Assembly (NCBI GenBank): GCA_003225175.1
Contig: QIBA01000039.1
Coordinates: forward strand, 1-64,000
DNA length: 64,000 nt
Reading direction: 5' to 3'
From: Acidobacteriota bacterium
GTDB lineage: Bacteria; Acidobacteriota; Terriglobia; Terriglobales; Acidobacteriaceae
Part shown: positions 49,417-58,262 of the stretch, piece after piece
Numbering within the stretch: position 1 is the stretch's first letter
How the letters are laid out: each line of letters starts with the position of its first letter
Notes under the pieces: generated by a model
Databases searched by the model: none
What the model was told of the DNA's origin: nothing
The model's input: only the letters and a program-made list of their open reading frames with translations
Made by a program: the position numbers and the translations under genes

Positions 49417-50495
49417 TGCTTCCTGTTTTCCTCTCCTGCCGCCGGGCAGTCGTCTTGGATCCGGCAAAGCCGGCCCGGCCAATGCCACTGCTCGATGAAG
49501 GGTTCGTTGGTGCTGTTTGTAATCCAGATAGCGCTGGTGTTGGGCATGGATTCAAGTAGCTTCCTGCCCTCCGCAGGGCCCATGACAAACATCGTCGTAG
49601 AGAGCGCGTCGGTCGCCGTGCCGGTTGGAGCAATCACAGTCGTCTGCAGCATCCCTTGCACCGGCTCTCCAGTGCGCGGATCCATGATGTGACAGTACGT
49701 CCTGCCATTCAGGCGAAAAAACTTCTCATAGCTGCCCGAAGTCGAGAGAGAATTATCGCGCAGAACAACCTCGGCAACGGCATGCGCACGATCGCCGGGT
49801 CGCGGCACAATCACTTTCCACCCTTCTTTTCCGGGCGGAGCGCCTAACGCGTAAAGCGAGCTTGAGCCGGCATCGACCAAAGCGGCCTTGACTCCTGCAT
49901 CGCGCAGCACATCGATCACTCGATCCACAGCATAGCCCTTGCCGATGCCGCCCGGATCCAGTTCTATTCCGGGAACAGCGAATCTGACCGTTCGCTGGTT
50001 CGGATCGAGCTTCACTTTGGTCCACCCAACCTCTGCTCGCGCGTGCGATAGCTCATCGCGCGTCGGATAGCGCCCATTCTTGCGAAAGAAGCCCCACGCG
50101 CGCATGAGCGGTCCCACGGTAATGTCAAATGCGCCATTACTCAAGCGGCTGTACTCAAACGATGTCTCAAGCAGTTTGAAGACCTCCGGATCCGTCGTGG
50201 TCGCCTCGGTTGCCGCCATACGATTAATTCGTGAGAGTTCACTGCTCGGCCGATAGTTGCTCAAGACTTCTTCCACTCGCTCAATCTCGTCAAATGCTGC
50301 CTCGAACACCTCATCCGCCTTTGTTTGGTCGTGAGTATACAGATAGATCGTGAATGTGCTCCCCATCGCCCCACGCGACTTCGAAAACAGCTGCTCCTGG
50401 GATGATTGTCCGAGGGCAGCGTCGCAAATTCCAAAAGCAGACCACAAAACGGCAAGCAAAAAAATGGGGTTTCGCGCATTGGAACATCGCAGCAA
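49413..50495 (-). CDS. apbE: ApbE FAD:protein FMN transferase
   Basis: A 360-residue exported protein (hydrophobic segment about 9-30). Seen: MGSTFTIYLYTHDQTKADEV, LSNYRPSSELSRINR, GAFDITVGPLMRAWGFF, ELDPGGIGKGYAVDRVIDVL, AALVDAGSSSLYALG and the metal-binding ATDALSTTMFVMG, all in ApbE order. Known: ApbE links FMN to threonine or serine of exported electron-transfer proteins. No Rnf or Nqr genes are nearby; its immediate partner is the Tat-exported oxidoreductase whose start codon overlaps its stop. Confidence 0.93.
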   Translation of the reverse strand: MLRCSNARNPIFLLAVLWSAFGICDAALGQSSQEQLFSKSRGAMGSTFTIYLYTHDQTKADEVFEAAFDEIERVEEVLSNYRPSSELSRINRMAATEATTTDPEVFKLLETSFEYSRLSNGAFDITVGPLMRAWGFFRKNGRYPTRDELSHARAEVGWTKVKLDPNQRTVRFAVPGIELDPGGIGKGYAVDRVIDVLRDAGVKAALVDAGSSSLYALGAPPGKEGWKVIVPRPGDRAHAVAEVVLRDNSLSTSGSYEKFFRLNGRTYCHIMDPRTGEPVQGMLQTTVIAPTGTATDALSTTMFVMGPAEGRKLLESMPNTSAIWITNSTNEPFIEQWHWPGRLCRIQDDCPAAGEENRKQ

Positions 50496-50625
50496 TTCAT
50501 ATCAAGACTACAAGACCGCGGCAGTGTTTTCGAGAATGGCCAGATCAGTGGAGAATTCGGCTGGCTTCGAAACAGAAAAGCCTCGATTGCTCGAGGCTCG
50601 TCGGAAACTGGTGTCGCAATAAACT

Positions 50626-51420
50626 TCAGAACTTATAACCGAACCCGACCGAGATCACCGGATAAAACCTTAACGGCGAGGCCGAGTGATTGATCTTCGC
50701 CTGCTCCGATTGAATGTTGCTTTGCACCGTCGGATCTGACGAGACGTCGCGGCAGCCCAAGCCGGTGGGATCGCACGCTCCGCCGGTAAAGTTCAGCGTA
50801 GTGCGAGGCACTCCCTGATACACAGCTCCAATATCAACGGTCATGCCAAAGTGGCGCTCACTGCGACGAGCAAGATTGCCGAAGCCAAACAGAAACATCG
50901 GTCCCGCCTTGCTGAACTGAAGCTTTCCATTGCCTTTGAGTGGGTTCGCTGGATCGCTGGCGTAGTCAACTCCACCAAACGTAACCGTCTGTCCACCGGG
51001 AACGATTGCACTGCCGCTGAGCTGATTGCCGCTGTACATCATCACGCCCGGGCTCAGATGGAATCCGCCGCCGAAAGGAAAGATGTCGTAAAGCGCCTGC
51101 ATCGACCGCAGGTTCAGACGGCCGGAGTAGCTAACCCCATCCTTGTCGAATCCGCGACCATAGTTGAACGCGGCGAATCCGACACGCACGTTCGAGCGTC
51201 GAGTCATGGGGACCGCCACGTCCCCTCCAAAGCCCAGCAACGAAGTTTTGAATGCAATCCCGGGTCGATGATTGCTCAGCGTCGATTCTGATTTGTTGGA
51301 CGTAGAAATCGCAGCGGTGTTAGCCGAATTGCCGTCCGTTCTGTCCGAATCGGAGGCAAGAGCACTCGATACTGCAAAGCTGGCAGCAAACAGCAGAGTC
51401 ACGGAGAGTTTGTTGTGCAC
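50626..51420 (-). CDS. Outer-membrane beta-barrel protein, unknown role
   Basis: I choose the GTG at 51420: AAGGAAAAAG precedes it and a clean signal peptide follows (VHNKLSVTLLFAASFAVSSA-LA), giving 264 residues. The TTG at 51468 would put 16 basic residues ahead of it. Seen: alternating beta-strand pattern (RSNVRVGFAAFNYGRGFDKD, SGRLNLRSMQALYDIFPFGG-GFHLSPGVMMY, HFGMTVDIGAVYQG) and the last residues FYPVISVGFGYKF with C-terminal phenylalanine, the outer-membrane insertion signal. No family recognised. It stands alone between apbE and the third Oar gene. Confidence 0.75.
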   Translation of the reverse strand: MHNKLSVTLLFAASFAVSSALASDSDRTDGNSANTAAISTSNKSESTLSNHRPGIAFKTSLLGFGGDVAVPMTRRSNVRVGFAAFNYGRGFDKDGVSYSGRLNLRSMQALYDIFPFGGGFHLSPGVMMYSGNQLSGSAIVPGGQTVTFGGVDYASDPANPLKGNGKLQFSKAGPMFLFGFGNLARRSERHFGMTVDIGAVYQGVPRTTLNFTGGACDPTGLGCRDVSSDPTVQSNIQSEQAKINHSASPLRFYPVISVGFGYKF

Positions 51421-51579
51421 CTTTTTCCTTAGACGCCCAAAAGTGCGTCGATGCCTCGTCAACAGCAAATGGAAGAAAAAGTCGAGGTAACCGACTAGTC
51501 AAATGAGATTAAGCCCGTTGAAGGTTGCGGTGAAGATTACAATGGTAATCGGTTTTCAAATCGCCGCAGCAAGTACACC

Positions 51580-51607
51580 AAAACAAAACGGGAGCCCGAA
51601 GGCTCCC
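51580..51607 (-). terminator. Rho-independent terminator of the third Oar receptor gene
   Basis: Read on the - strand: GGGAGCC-TTCG-GGCTCCC (51607-51590) followed by GTTTTGTTTT (51589-51580). It lies 24 bases after the stop codon of the receptor gene. Confidence 0.9.
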
Positions 51608-51630
51608 GCGGTTACCGCAGTCGCGCCTAC

Positions 51631-54600
51631 TTAGAATCTTACCTTCAATCCAAATTGAAGGTTGCGCCGCTCGTCGGTGGGCTGGCCGGCGACACCGAAC
51701 TTGCCGCCCTTCTCGGTTTGGACGAAAGGTGCGGGATCTCCGTTAGCGTCTGCGAGCGAGGAAACGTCCAGGTTTTCAGTGGCTACGTATTGATTCGAGT
51801 GATTGAAGATGTTGTAAAACTCAGCGCGGAACTGCAGGCCCACTCGCTCGGTGAGCTTGAAGTCTTTATAGACGTTAAAGTCCATATTCCAAAAGCCGGG
51901 TCCACGGAATTGGTTCCGTTCGGGATATGGGAGACCGCTCGTCGAGTATCTGCAACCGACGTGGAATAAGCCGCTGCACTTTGGCACGTCCAGCGCATCT
52001 CCCTGGTTCGATACGACCCCGCCCGCATTCGGCAGCGTTATGTAGTTAAAAGTGTTTCCAGCAAAATTCGATCCTGCCGGCGTCGACGAACCCGAAGTGC
52101 TGATTGGTGCGTTCGCAACATACTCTGGGCAGACACCATTCCGGGCGTTCGTGCAGTCATAGATGCTGAAGGGCGAACCGCTGCGGACGTTGCCAACGGG
52201 AACGATTTCCCAGCCTCCAAATATCGTCCGCGCGAGCCCGTTGCTTGAGTTCTTCAGCCACGGAAGTTGCCACATTAAGTAGCCTGTCAACCGATGGCGA
52301 ACATCAAAATCAGCGTTCCCGTAGTTCAGCTGCGGATTAAAGGCATCGAGATAGCCGAGTTGGTACAGTCCTGACTGGCCGCCACCGTTTGTTTCACTGA
52401 ACGTGGACGATAGATTGTCCAATGCGTGGGAGAAAGTGTAATTGACGTTAAGACTAAGGCCTTTGTCCAGAAAGTTGTTGGCGGCGTACTTAACGTTTAA
52501 GGCATTGTAGTGACTGTAGCCTTTGTCGCTGCGGAAATTCTGATTACTGTACTGGTAGTTGATACGATTCGCCGCCCTTGTATCGCCCAAGAATGCGGAG
52601 CCGCCAAAGGAAGGGTTGATATTGGCAATATCGTAGAGATGCAACCCGTACGACATTGCATAATCAAGAGAGAGCACCGAATTCTTCATTACCTGGCGAT
52701 CGATCGCAAGATCCCATGATTCGGCGTAAGCAGTCTTGATGTTTTGGTTTATGGCACGTTGACTGACTGCGGGCAATGCCTTCGTTCCCGTGCCTCCCAA
52801 GGGGCCATTATTGTCCGTGAACACTGGCATGGTCGGAACATCGGTGCCCGAAGTAAGACTAAGCACAGCGTAATTTGGTGGGTTCTGTATGGCGTTGAAA
52901 GTTACGTTTCCGAAATTACGTTCGTAGCTGATTCCAAAGCCTCCGCGAAGGCTAGTTGTGCCGTTGCCGAACAGGTCCCAGGCAAAGCCAACTCGAGGGC
53001 CAAAGTTAGTGTATTTTGGCTTCCAGAACACGCCACCGTCAGAAGCTAACTTAACCGAGCCATTGCGAATCTGGTCAAAAAGCGTATTACCTGAACCCAA
53101 GACAAAGTTCGAGTCTAGAGCGGTATTGGCATTGTGCTGTACGCCGTAATACTCCCAACGAAGCCCCAGATTGGCCGTAAAGTTTGGAATCAGCTTCCAC
53201 GAGTCTTGCCCATAGAAAGCAAGATCGTTGTAGTGGTAGTTGCGGTTGAATGCCGGTTTTGAGACAGGAAGGTTAAGCGTGCAGCTGGGACTCTGCAGAA
53301 CATTCCCGCTGGCATCCTTCGGACACGGAAATTTGCCTTGCGGATAGACCGCGCTCTGGAACTGGAAAATGTTTCCGGCGACTAAGTTGGCAAGGCCATT
53401 GTTCAAATTCGAGCCCAGAATTTCAACGGCGTTTTCGTACGCTCCGAAAGTACGATTGTCGCGTACATGGATGTACTGGCCGCCAAATTTGAACTGATGT
53501 TTTCCCGTCGTCCAGGAGACATCGTCGTAGAACTGGTAAAGATTTTGCGGGCCGCCAAACGGCAGTCCAAGTCCGGGGGCGGTTTCGTTGTAGCCGGGGA
53601 ACACTAATTGCTGTCCGTTCACAGTCGGAACCGCTCCGGAGCTATAGAGAGTCGGGCCAACTGGCGCTGTTCCTAGGGGCTGGACGGGTCCGTTAATGCG
53701 GTTATAGACGACCTTCGAAGTATTTACGACGTTCGGACCAAAAAGGTGAGTAACGTTGAGCGTAAGGTGTTGATCGTAGTTCGTCTGTCCAGTGTTGTAA
53801 CCGGCATAGGGACTATTGTTGACGAACCCAGCGAAATCGAGTTCCTTGTACGAGTCGTAGCTGCCCGTTACAGTGGTCTTCTCGCTTAGGCTGTAGTCAA
53901 TTCGAGCGACTTCTTCCCAAGTATTCTGCGGAGCCCCGCCACCAGCATCCGTAGGAACCGCAATGGCTACCGTGTCGCAAGTAAGAGTTCCGCAAGGAAC
54001 CTTGCTTAACGTGCGAACACCAGGCGCCAATGTTCCATATGCCTTGAAATATGCTTGGCTTGCCGGAGCGAGCGTGGGAATGGATGCGGGATCGATAATG
54101 GTGAACTGTACCGGCGAACTACTACGTACACGGATCCATTCAGTGTTGTTGAAGAAGAACAGCTTGTTTTTGACTATGGGACCGCCCAGCGAAAAGCCGT
54201 AATTGTTTCGAGTAAATACGCCCTTGGGAGTGTCTGTCGCGTTGTTTTGGTAGGTGTTTGATGCCAGGGCAGACACGCGGTTGAACTCATATGCGGAGCC
54301 ATGAAACGTGTTGGTGCCTGATTTAGTAATGACGTTAACCACGCCGCCGCTCGCTCGACCATACTCAGCCGTGAAATTGTTGGTTAGGACGCTCATTTCC
54401 TGGACTGAATCAAGCGGAACCTTTTGCCCAACAGAAGTATCAAACAGGTTAACGTTCTCGCCGCCATCAAGCAGGATATTGGTCGAAGCGGAACGCATTC
54501 CGTTGATGGTGTAGCCAACACCCCGCGTAGTCCCCAGGTCTTCCGTCACATTCCCGGCTGTGCCAACGAAGTCATAAGGATTGCGCGTGAGCGTTGGTAA

Positions 54601-55038
54601 TTCCAACACCTGCGTCGAATCGATTATTTGGGATAGGGTTTGATTCTCGGTGTTAACCGCCGCTACTTCGCCTGAGGCGGTAACTTCAATGGTCGTTGAC
54701 GATGCACTAACGTTCAACTGCGCCGAAACCTCATTGCTGGAACCGACTGTGACTCTGAGTTGCCGAGTGAATCTCTGGAATGCAGGAGCCTCAATTGCCA
54801 CTTCGTAGGTATCAGGTCGCAGGCTGGCTATCGTGTAGTTACCCGTTGAGTTACTGACGGCCACACGCGCCAGTCCGGTCGAGGTGGATGTGGCTGTAAT
54901 CTTCGCTCCTGAGACCACGGCGCCAGTGGAATCGGTGATCGTGCCGCTGATCTGGCCCGTTTCGGTTTGACCGAGCGCGAAGCTCGCAAGCGCTAACACA
55001 GCGATAAAGCATAGGAAATAACGAATTCCATTTCTCAT
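51631..55038 (-). CDS. Oar-like TonB-dependent outer-membrane receptor
   Basis: A 1135-residue protein; GGAGAG lies 8 bases before the ATG. Seen: signal peptide (to FALGQ), carboxypeptidase-regulatory-like domain (GQISGTITDSTGAVVSGAKI ... GNYTIASLRPDTYEVAIEAP), plug (NRLNMRSASTNILLDGGEN-type segment, TAEYGRASGGVVNVITKSGT) and a long barrel with FYGQDSWKLIPNFTANLGLR-WEYYGVQ and LQFRAEFYNIFNHSNQ near the end; last residues NLQFGLKVRF. Intact, unlike the copy at position 1. A terminator follows. No sugar-use genes are adjacent, so its substrate is unknown. Confidence 0.92.
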   Translation of the reverse strand: MRNGIRYFLCFIAVLALASFALGQTETGQISGTITDSTGAVVSGAKITATSTSTGLARVAVSNSTGNYTIASLRPDTYEVAIEAPAFQRFTRQLRVTVGSSNEVSAQLNVSASSTTIEVTASGEVAAVNTENQTLSQIIDSTQVLELPTLTRNPYDFVGTAGNVTEDLGTTRGVGYTINGMRSASTNILLDGGENVNLFDTSVGQKVPLDSVQEMSVLTNNFTAEYGRASGGVVNVITKSGTNTFHGSAYEFNRVSALASNTYQNNATDTPKGVFTRNNYGFSLGGPIVKNKLFFFNNTEWIRVRSSSPVQFTIIDPASIPTLAPASQAYFKAYGTLAPGVRTLSKVPCGTLTCDTVAIAVPTDAGGGAPQNTWEEVARIDYSLSEKTTVTGSYDSYKELDFAGFVNNSPYAGYNTGQTNYDQHLTLNVTHLFGPNVVNTSKVVYNRINGPVQPLGTAPVGPTLYSSGAVPTVNGQQLVFPGYNETAPGLGLPFGGPQNLYQFYDDVSWTTGKHQFKFGGQYIHVRDNRTFGAYENAVEILGSNLNNGLANLVAGNIFQFQSAVYPQGKFPCPKDASGNVLQSPSCTLNLPVSKPAFNRNYHYNDLAFYGQDSWKLIPNFTANLGLRWEYYGVQHNANTALDSNFVLGSGNTLFDQIRNGSVKLASDGGVFWKPKYTNFGPRVGFAWDLFGNGTTSLRGGFGISYERNFGNVTFNAIQNPPNYAVLSLTSGTDVPTMPVFTDNNGPLGGTGTKALPAVSQRAINQNIKTAYAESWDLAIDRQVMKNSVLSLDYAMSYGLHLYDIANINPSFGGSAFLGDTRAANRINYQYSNQNFRSDKGYSHYNALNVKYAANNFLDKGLSLNVNYTFSHALDNLSSTFSETNGGGQSGLYQLGYLDAFNPQLNYGNADFDVRHRLTGYLMWQLPWLKNSSNGLARTIFGGWEIVPVGNVRSGSPFSIYDCTNARNGVCPEYVANAPISTSGSSTPAGSNFAGNTFNYITLPNAGGVVSNQGDALDVPKCSGLFHVGCRYSTSGLPYPERNQFRGPGFWNMDFNVYKDFKLTERVGLQFRAEFYNIFNHSNQYVATENLDVSSLADANGDPAPFVQTEKGGKFGVAGQPTDERRNLQFGLKVRF

Positions 55039-55326
55039 AATCTAATCTCTCCAAAAATTCGGAATGTTTGAGCAGAAGAGAGAACCTCAAAGAAGAGGAG
55101 CTCTGCCGACACTCCAAGTGCTGGGTAAAAACCTTATGTACGAGCATGCGCGATTCCATGCTCAATAGGCCTTACAGACCAAGGGCTTAGGTACGAATGG
55201 ACCAGAGTGGGATACGAGAAATGGAAAACGGGACAGACTGGAATCCAAAAAAATGTATCTTGTCCCACTTTTTAGGCTGAGTATCCCTAGACCATGCGGC
55301 AGAAAATGGCGTTTAACGGCATGTGG
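55039..55326. other. Intergenic stretch upstream of the third Oar gene
   Basis: About 290 bases between two leftward genes. It must carry the promoter and leader of the Oar gene (ribosome site at about 55045-55055). Nothing else recognisable; short frames here lack motifs. Confidence 0.4.
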
Positions 55327-56844
55327 CTATTGCGACCATCGAGATTGGTAAGCAGTTATTCGATCGCCATCATTGGGACGAAAAGAATACGGGGTTTCGC
55401 TGAATCCCACAGCTCTCAGTGCGAGATCGGGCCGCTCTGGTAGGACGTCATTGGTCAGCAACACTCCACTCGTGCGCAACATTGGCGCAAGATTGCTCAT
55501 CGCCAAAGCCTGGTCGAAGCCGCCGTAATACACGAACATGTTGGTTGCGATGATCAAGTCCCATCGTTCCGATTCGGGAACCTCGGCTCGTTGATAAACG
55601 ACATCCAGGTCCACCGGTTGAATGCGCAGTGCTTGCGAGGGGCGGAACGTCACTGCCTTGTACTTGAGCGGAGCCGGCCTGCTGCTTTTGAGTGGCACAG
55701 TGGTACGACCGAGCGTCAGGCCGGCATGCTTCCAGTAGGCGAGTGCCTGCGGCGTCCAAGGGATGTCGGAACGAATCGGCAACTGAACCGTGTACGGCGA
55801 GCCGTGTTCGGCACGCGCCCGAATGCCGGCGATATGCTGGTTTACCAGGCGGCTGATATCGAAGGTCGTGATCTGCAGTTGCTGAGGATCTGCCAGTCCC
55901 AACCTGACCAGGCTATCTGCCAGAAGAAATGGCTGAATCGTCTGCTCCGGATAGAAGTCCAATCCTTCGTCCTTGTTGACCACGTCCAGCCCAGGTCCGA
56001 TGATGCCAACCTTCGTCACGCAAGTTGGAAGAAGTCCTTGCTGCTTCGCGTGGAGCAGCGCTTTCTCGATGGCATAGTTTGGGAACAAAGAAGTATCCAG
56101 CGAAATGCCCCGCTGGGCAAAGACCTGCGAGCGTTTCTGGAACTCATTCTTCTGCACGCGCCGCGCTTCGGCCAGAGCGGCGGCATAGGCGGTGTCTTCG
56201 TGAATCATGCGCAAAAGATTCGATCCGAGAAACTCTTTTACCTTGAATAGCTGCTCCGGAGTTTCGAAGCGGTACTGCTGGCCGGCAAGAAGGTCATGAA
56301 AATATTTGAGACGCTCGTTCGTTCTCGGTCGCGCGACTCCGGCAGTGAGGTCGTCGAGACGCTTCAGTACCGCCCGGCTTCCCAGATCGGAACTTGCAGT
56401 GCGCGCCGTCTGCGCGTGAATGTTCTTAAGGAGCTCCGCCGTTAGCGGAGTCGCAACCGTGTACGATGTGCCAAAAAGCAGGAGGTTCGCCAGAGTATCA
56501 AGATCGCCACGACGAAGCCGCTCTCTGATTTCGCGGTCTTTGCCGCGCACATACTTGTCCCACTCCGACTCGTCGTGGGCCGCAACGGCGTGCACCAACT
56601 CCTCCGGCAAGTCGGCAGAGAAGGCTTTGATGACTGGGTCAGCGTCGGCAAACGCGATGAAGCGAATCGAATCTGCCGGAATCGGAAGGCGTCTGCTGGC
56701 GGTATATTTCTGAGCAGAAGACTGCTGCCAGGAAAGATTGACCGTGAAAATGCTTAGAATAAGGAGGGAAAGGACTCCTGGTTCTAACGAAAACCTAGTT
56801 GCCCGTCGGGACCATGGCATCATCGCGAGAAGTAGCTCAGGCAC
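55327..56844 (-). CDS. Exported protein with SAM-methyltransferase-like C-terminal domain
   Basis: About 505 residues from a GTG at 56844 (ATGs at 56823 and 56820 are alternatives closer to the signal peptide). Seen: a hydrophobic export segment (about 22-42), a helical N-terminal half with many charged residues (SEWDKYVRGKDREIRERLRR), then VTKVGIIGPGLDVVNKDEGL (Gly-rich loop like motif I of Rossmann methyltransferases), LQITTFDISRLVNQ, and WDLIIATNMFVYYGGFDQAL and LAPMLRTSGVLLTNDVLPER, which resemble motifs IV-V of SAM-dependent methyltransferases. An exported methyltransferase-like protein is unusual because SAM is cytoplasmic. It could be membrane-anchored facing inwards, or a non-enzymatic relative. 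Confidence 0.65.
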   Translation of the reverse strand: MPELLLAMMPWSRRATRFSLEPGVLSLLILSIFTVNLSWQQSSAQKYTASRRLPIPADSIRFIAFADADPVIKAFSADLPEELVHAVAAHDESEWDKYVRGKDREIRERLRRGDLDTLANLLLFGTSYTVATPLTAELLKNIHAQTARTASSDLGSRAVLKRLDDLTAGVARPRTNERLKYFHDLLAGQQYRFETPEQLFKVKEFLGSNLLRMIHEDTAYAAALAEARRVQKNEFQKRSQVFAQRGISLDTSLFPNYAIEKALLHAKQQGLLPTCVTKVGIIGPGLDVVNKDEGLDFYPEQTIQPFLLADSLVRLGLADPQQLQITTFDISRLVNQHIAGIRARAEHGSPYTVQLPIRSDIPWTPQALAYWKHAGLTLGRTTVPLKSSRPAPLKYKAVTFRPSQALRIQPVDLDVVYQRAEVPESERWDLIIATNMFVYYGGFDQALAMSNLAPMLRTSGVLLTNDVLPERPDLALRAVGFSETPYSFRPNDGDRITAYQSRWSQ

Positions 56845-57151
56845 ACAAGATTAGACCATCGCAAGCGGCTGGTGGCGGCCGAACTTCAGGTGAGTGGGAC
56901 TACTAGGTGCTGCGTGAAGTTTAGGGCCCAGAATTCTCTGGTGGTTCCAAGCTTGTTTCTTGCATCGAGCGAGAAAGGTGTCGAATTGCCTGGCTCATAT
57001 GGGTTAGTCCCAAAATCCATATACTCCCTGCTGAGCGCCCTGCCCTTAAGCAAAATTTGCCTATTTGGGCAGAATTCGGCGAGTTCAAATTCGCAAATGC
57101 CCAGTATTTCTCGCTGTTCTTTTTCGGGGCGTAAAGCCTTGGGGAGCTTCT
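56845..57151. other. Intergenic stretch with the GCAAAATTT-type repeat
   Basis: About 307 bases between leftward genes. Positions 57050-57110 resemble the segment at 3895-3950 (GCAAAATTT ... ATTTGGGCAGAATTC). A 92-codon frame on the - strand spans most of the region but overlaps the oxidase subunit IV end and shows no family motif, so I do not call it a gene. Confidence 0.4.
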
Positions 57152-57448
57152 CTAACTCGCCCAAGCCCGGCTAATGTAGTCCGCAAAGGTAAGCACCATC
57201 AAAATCGATAGGAAGAAAAGGCCGCAGCCGATCACGAGCGCGATCATCTTCGGCGAGTACTTCACGTGCATAAAAAAGAGAATCACCAGCGTAGCCTTGG
57301 TGCAGGCGATGGTGAGCGCAATGATGGGATTGAAGATGCCATAGTTCTGGAAAGCTGCCCAAACCGTGAGTCCGGTGAACGTAAGCAGGATCAGCCAGAT
57401 GGTTATGTAGATCCTGGGTGAAACGATGTGGTCTCCGCCAGCGGACAT
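57152..57448 (-). CDS. Cytochrome c oxidase subunit IV (CtaF/CoxD-like)
   Basis: A 98-residue membrane protein with three hydrophobic helices. Seen: YITIWLILLTFTGLTVWAAF, ALTIACTKATLVILFFMHVK-YSPKMI and CGLFFLSILMVLTFADYISR. The middle helix with KATLVxxFFMHxK is the hallmark of the prokaryotic subunit IV family. Known: it helps assembly and stability of the oxidase. Last gene of the oxidase operon, 88 bases after subunit III. Confidence 0.9.
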   Translation of the reverse strand: MSAGGDHIVSPRIYITIWLILLTFTGLTVWAAFQNYGIFNPIIALTIACTKATLVILFFMHVKYSPKMIALVIGCGLFFLSILMVLTFADYISRAWAS

Positions 57449-57536
57449 GCTTTCCTACCTTAACGGCTCCTGCCGAATTTTCGTTTAGCTAACTTAGAGC
57501 TCCGAAATCGCGAATACAGATTCCGAAGGCCTGAAT

Positions 57537-58262
57537 TCAATGCACGGGACTGCGACTTACTAAGTACAGCAATGGGAACAGGAAGATCCAAATAATATCT
57601 ACAAAGTGCCAGTACAGGCCGAAGTTTTCAACCATCGTGTAATGATGCGGTGGATACGCTCCGTGAGACGCCCTGTAGATAAGGAAGATCAGGATCCCCA
57701 CTCCGATGATCATGTGCAGGGCGTGCATTCCGGTCATCGCAAAGTAAAGCGCGAAGAAGATGGATGTCTGCGTGGCCACGTCGGCCGGAATCAGTTTCTC
57801 GCCCTTCTCTGCACGATCGTAGTTGAAATCGAAATTTGCGCCGGGAATGTGGTGTTCGACATATTTCTGGTGGTACTCGACGCCCTTGATTCCAAGGAAG
57901 ACGCTGCCCAGTGCCAAGGTCGCTACCAGCCAAAATACGAGCAGCTTGCGCGCACCAAGAGCCGCGCTGTGAACGCCCATGGCCATCGTCAAGCTGGAGC
58001 AGATGAGCACGGCCGTATTGATGGCACCGAGCGATATATCGATTGAAGAGCTGGCTGCCACCCACGCGGGATTGTAAAGATTGCGATAGATGAGGTACGC
58101 ACCGAACAATCCGCCGAAGAACATGATTTCGGTGATGAGGAACACCCACATCCCAAACTGGGAAGCGTCCTTCTGCTGATACGGAGTATCGAACTGCACG
58201 AGCAGCGACGGATCGTGATGATGGTGCGCCGGCGAGAGCGTCGTAGTCTGGCTATCCGACAA
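57537..58262 (-). CDS. ctaE: Cytochrome c oxidase subunit III
   Basis: A 241-residue protein with about five to seven helices, TTG start overlapping the end of subunit I by 11 bases. Seen: [74 protein letters not shown] and [25 protein letters not shown], all subunit III hallmarks (including MTGxHxxHxxxG and YWHFVDxxW). It supports proton uptake and stability of subunit I. Confidence 0.94.
   Translation of the reverse strand: MSDSQTTTLSPAHHHHDPSLLVQFDTPYQQKDASQFGMWVFLITEIMFFGGLFGAYLIYRNLYNPAWVAASSSIDISLGAINTAVLICSSLTMAMGVHSAALGARKLLVFWLVATLALGSVFLGIKGVEYHQKYVEHHIPGANFDFNYDRAEKGEKLIPADVATQTSIFFALYFAMTGMHALHMIIGVGILIFLIYRASHGAYPPHHYTMVENFGLYWHFVDIIWIFLFPLLYLVSRSPVH

Noticed and set aside
56886-57164. 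92-codon - strand frame before the oxidase subunit IV gene
   Set aside because: Overlaps the real gene end, no recognisable domain, and part of it lies in the dispersed AT-rich repeat.
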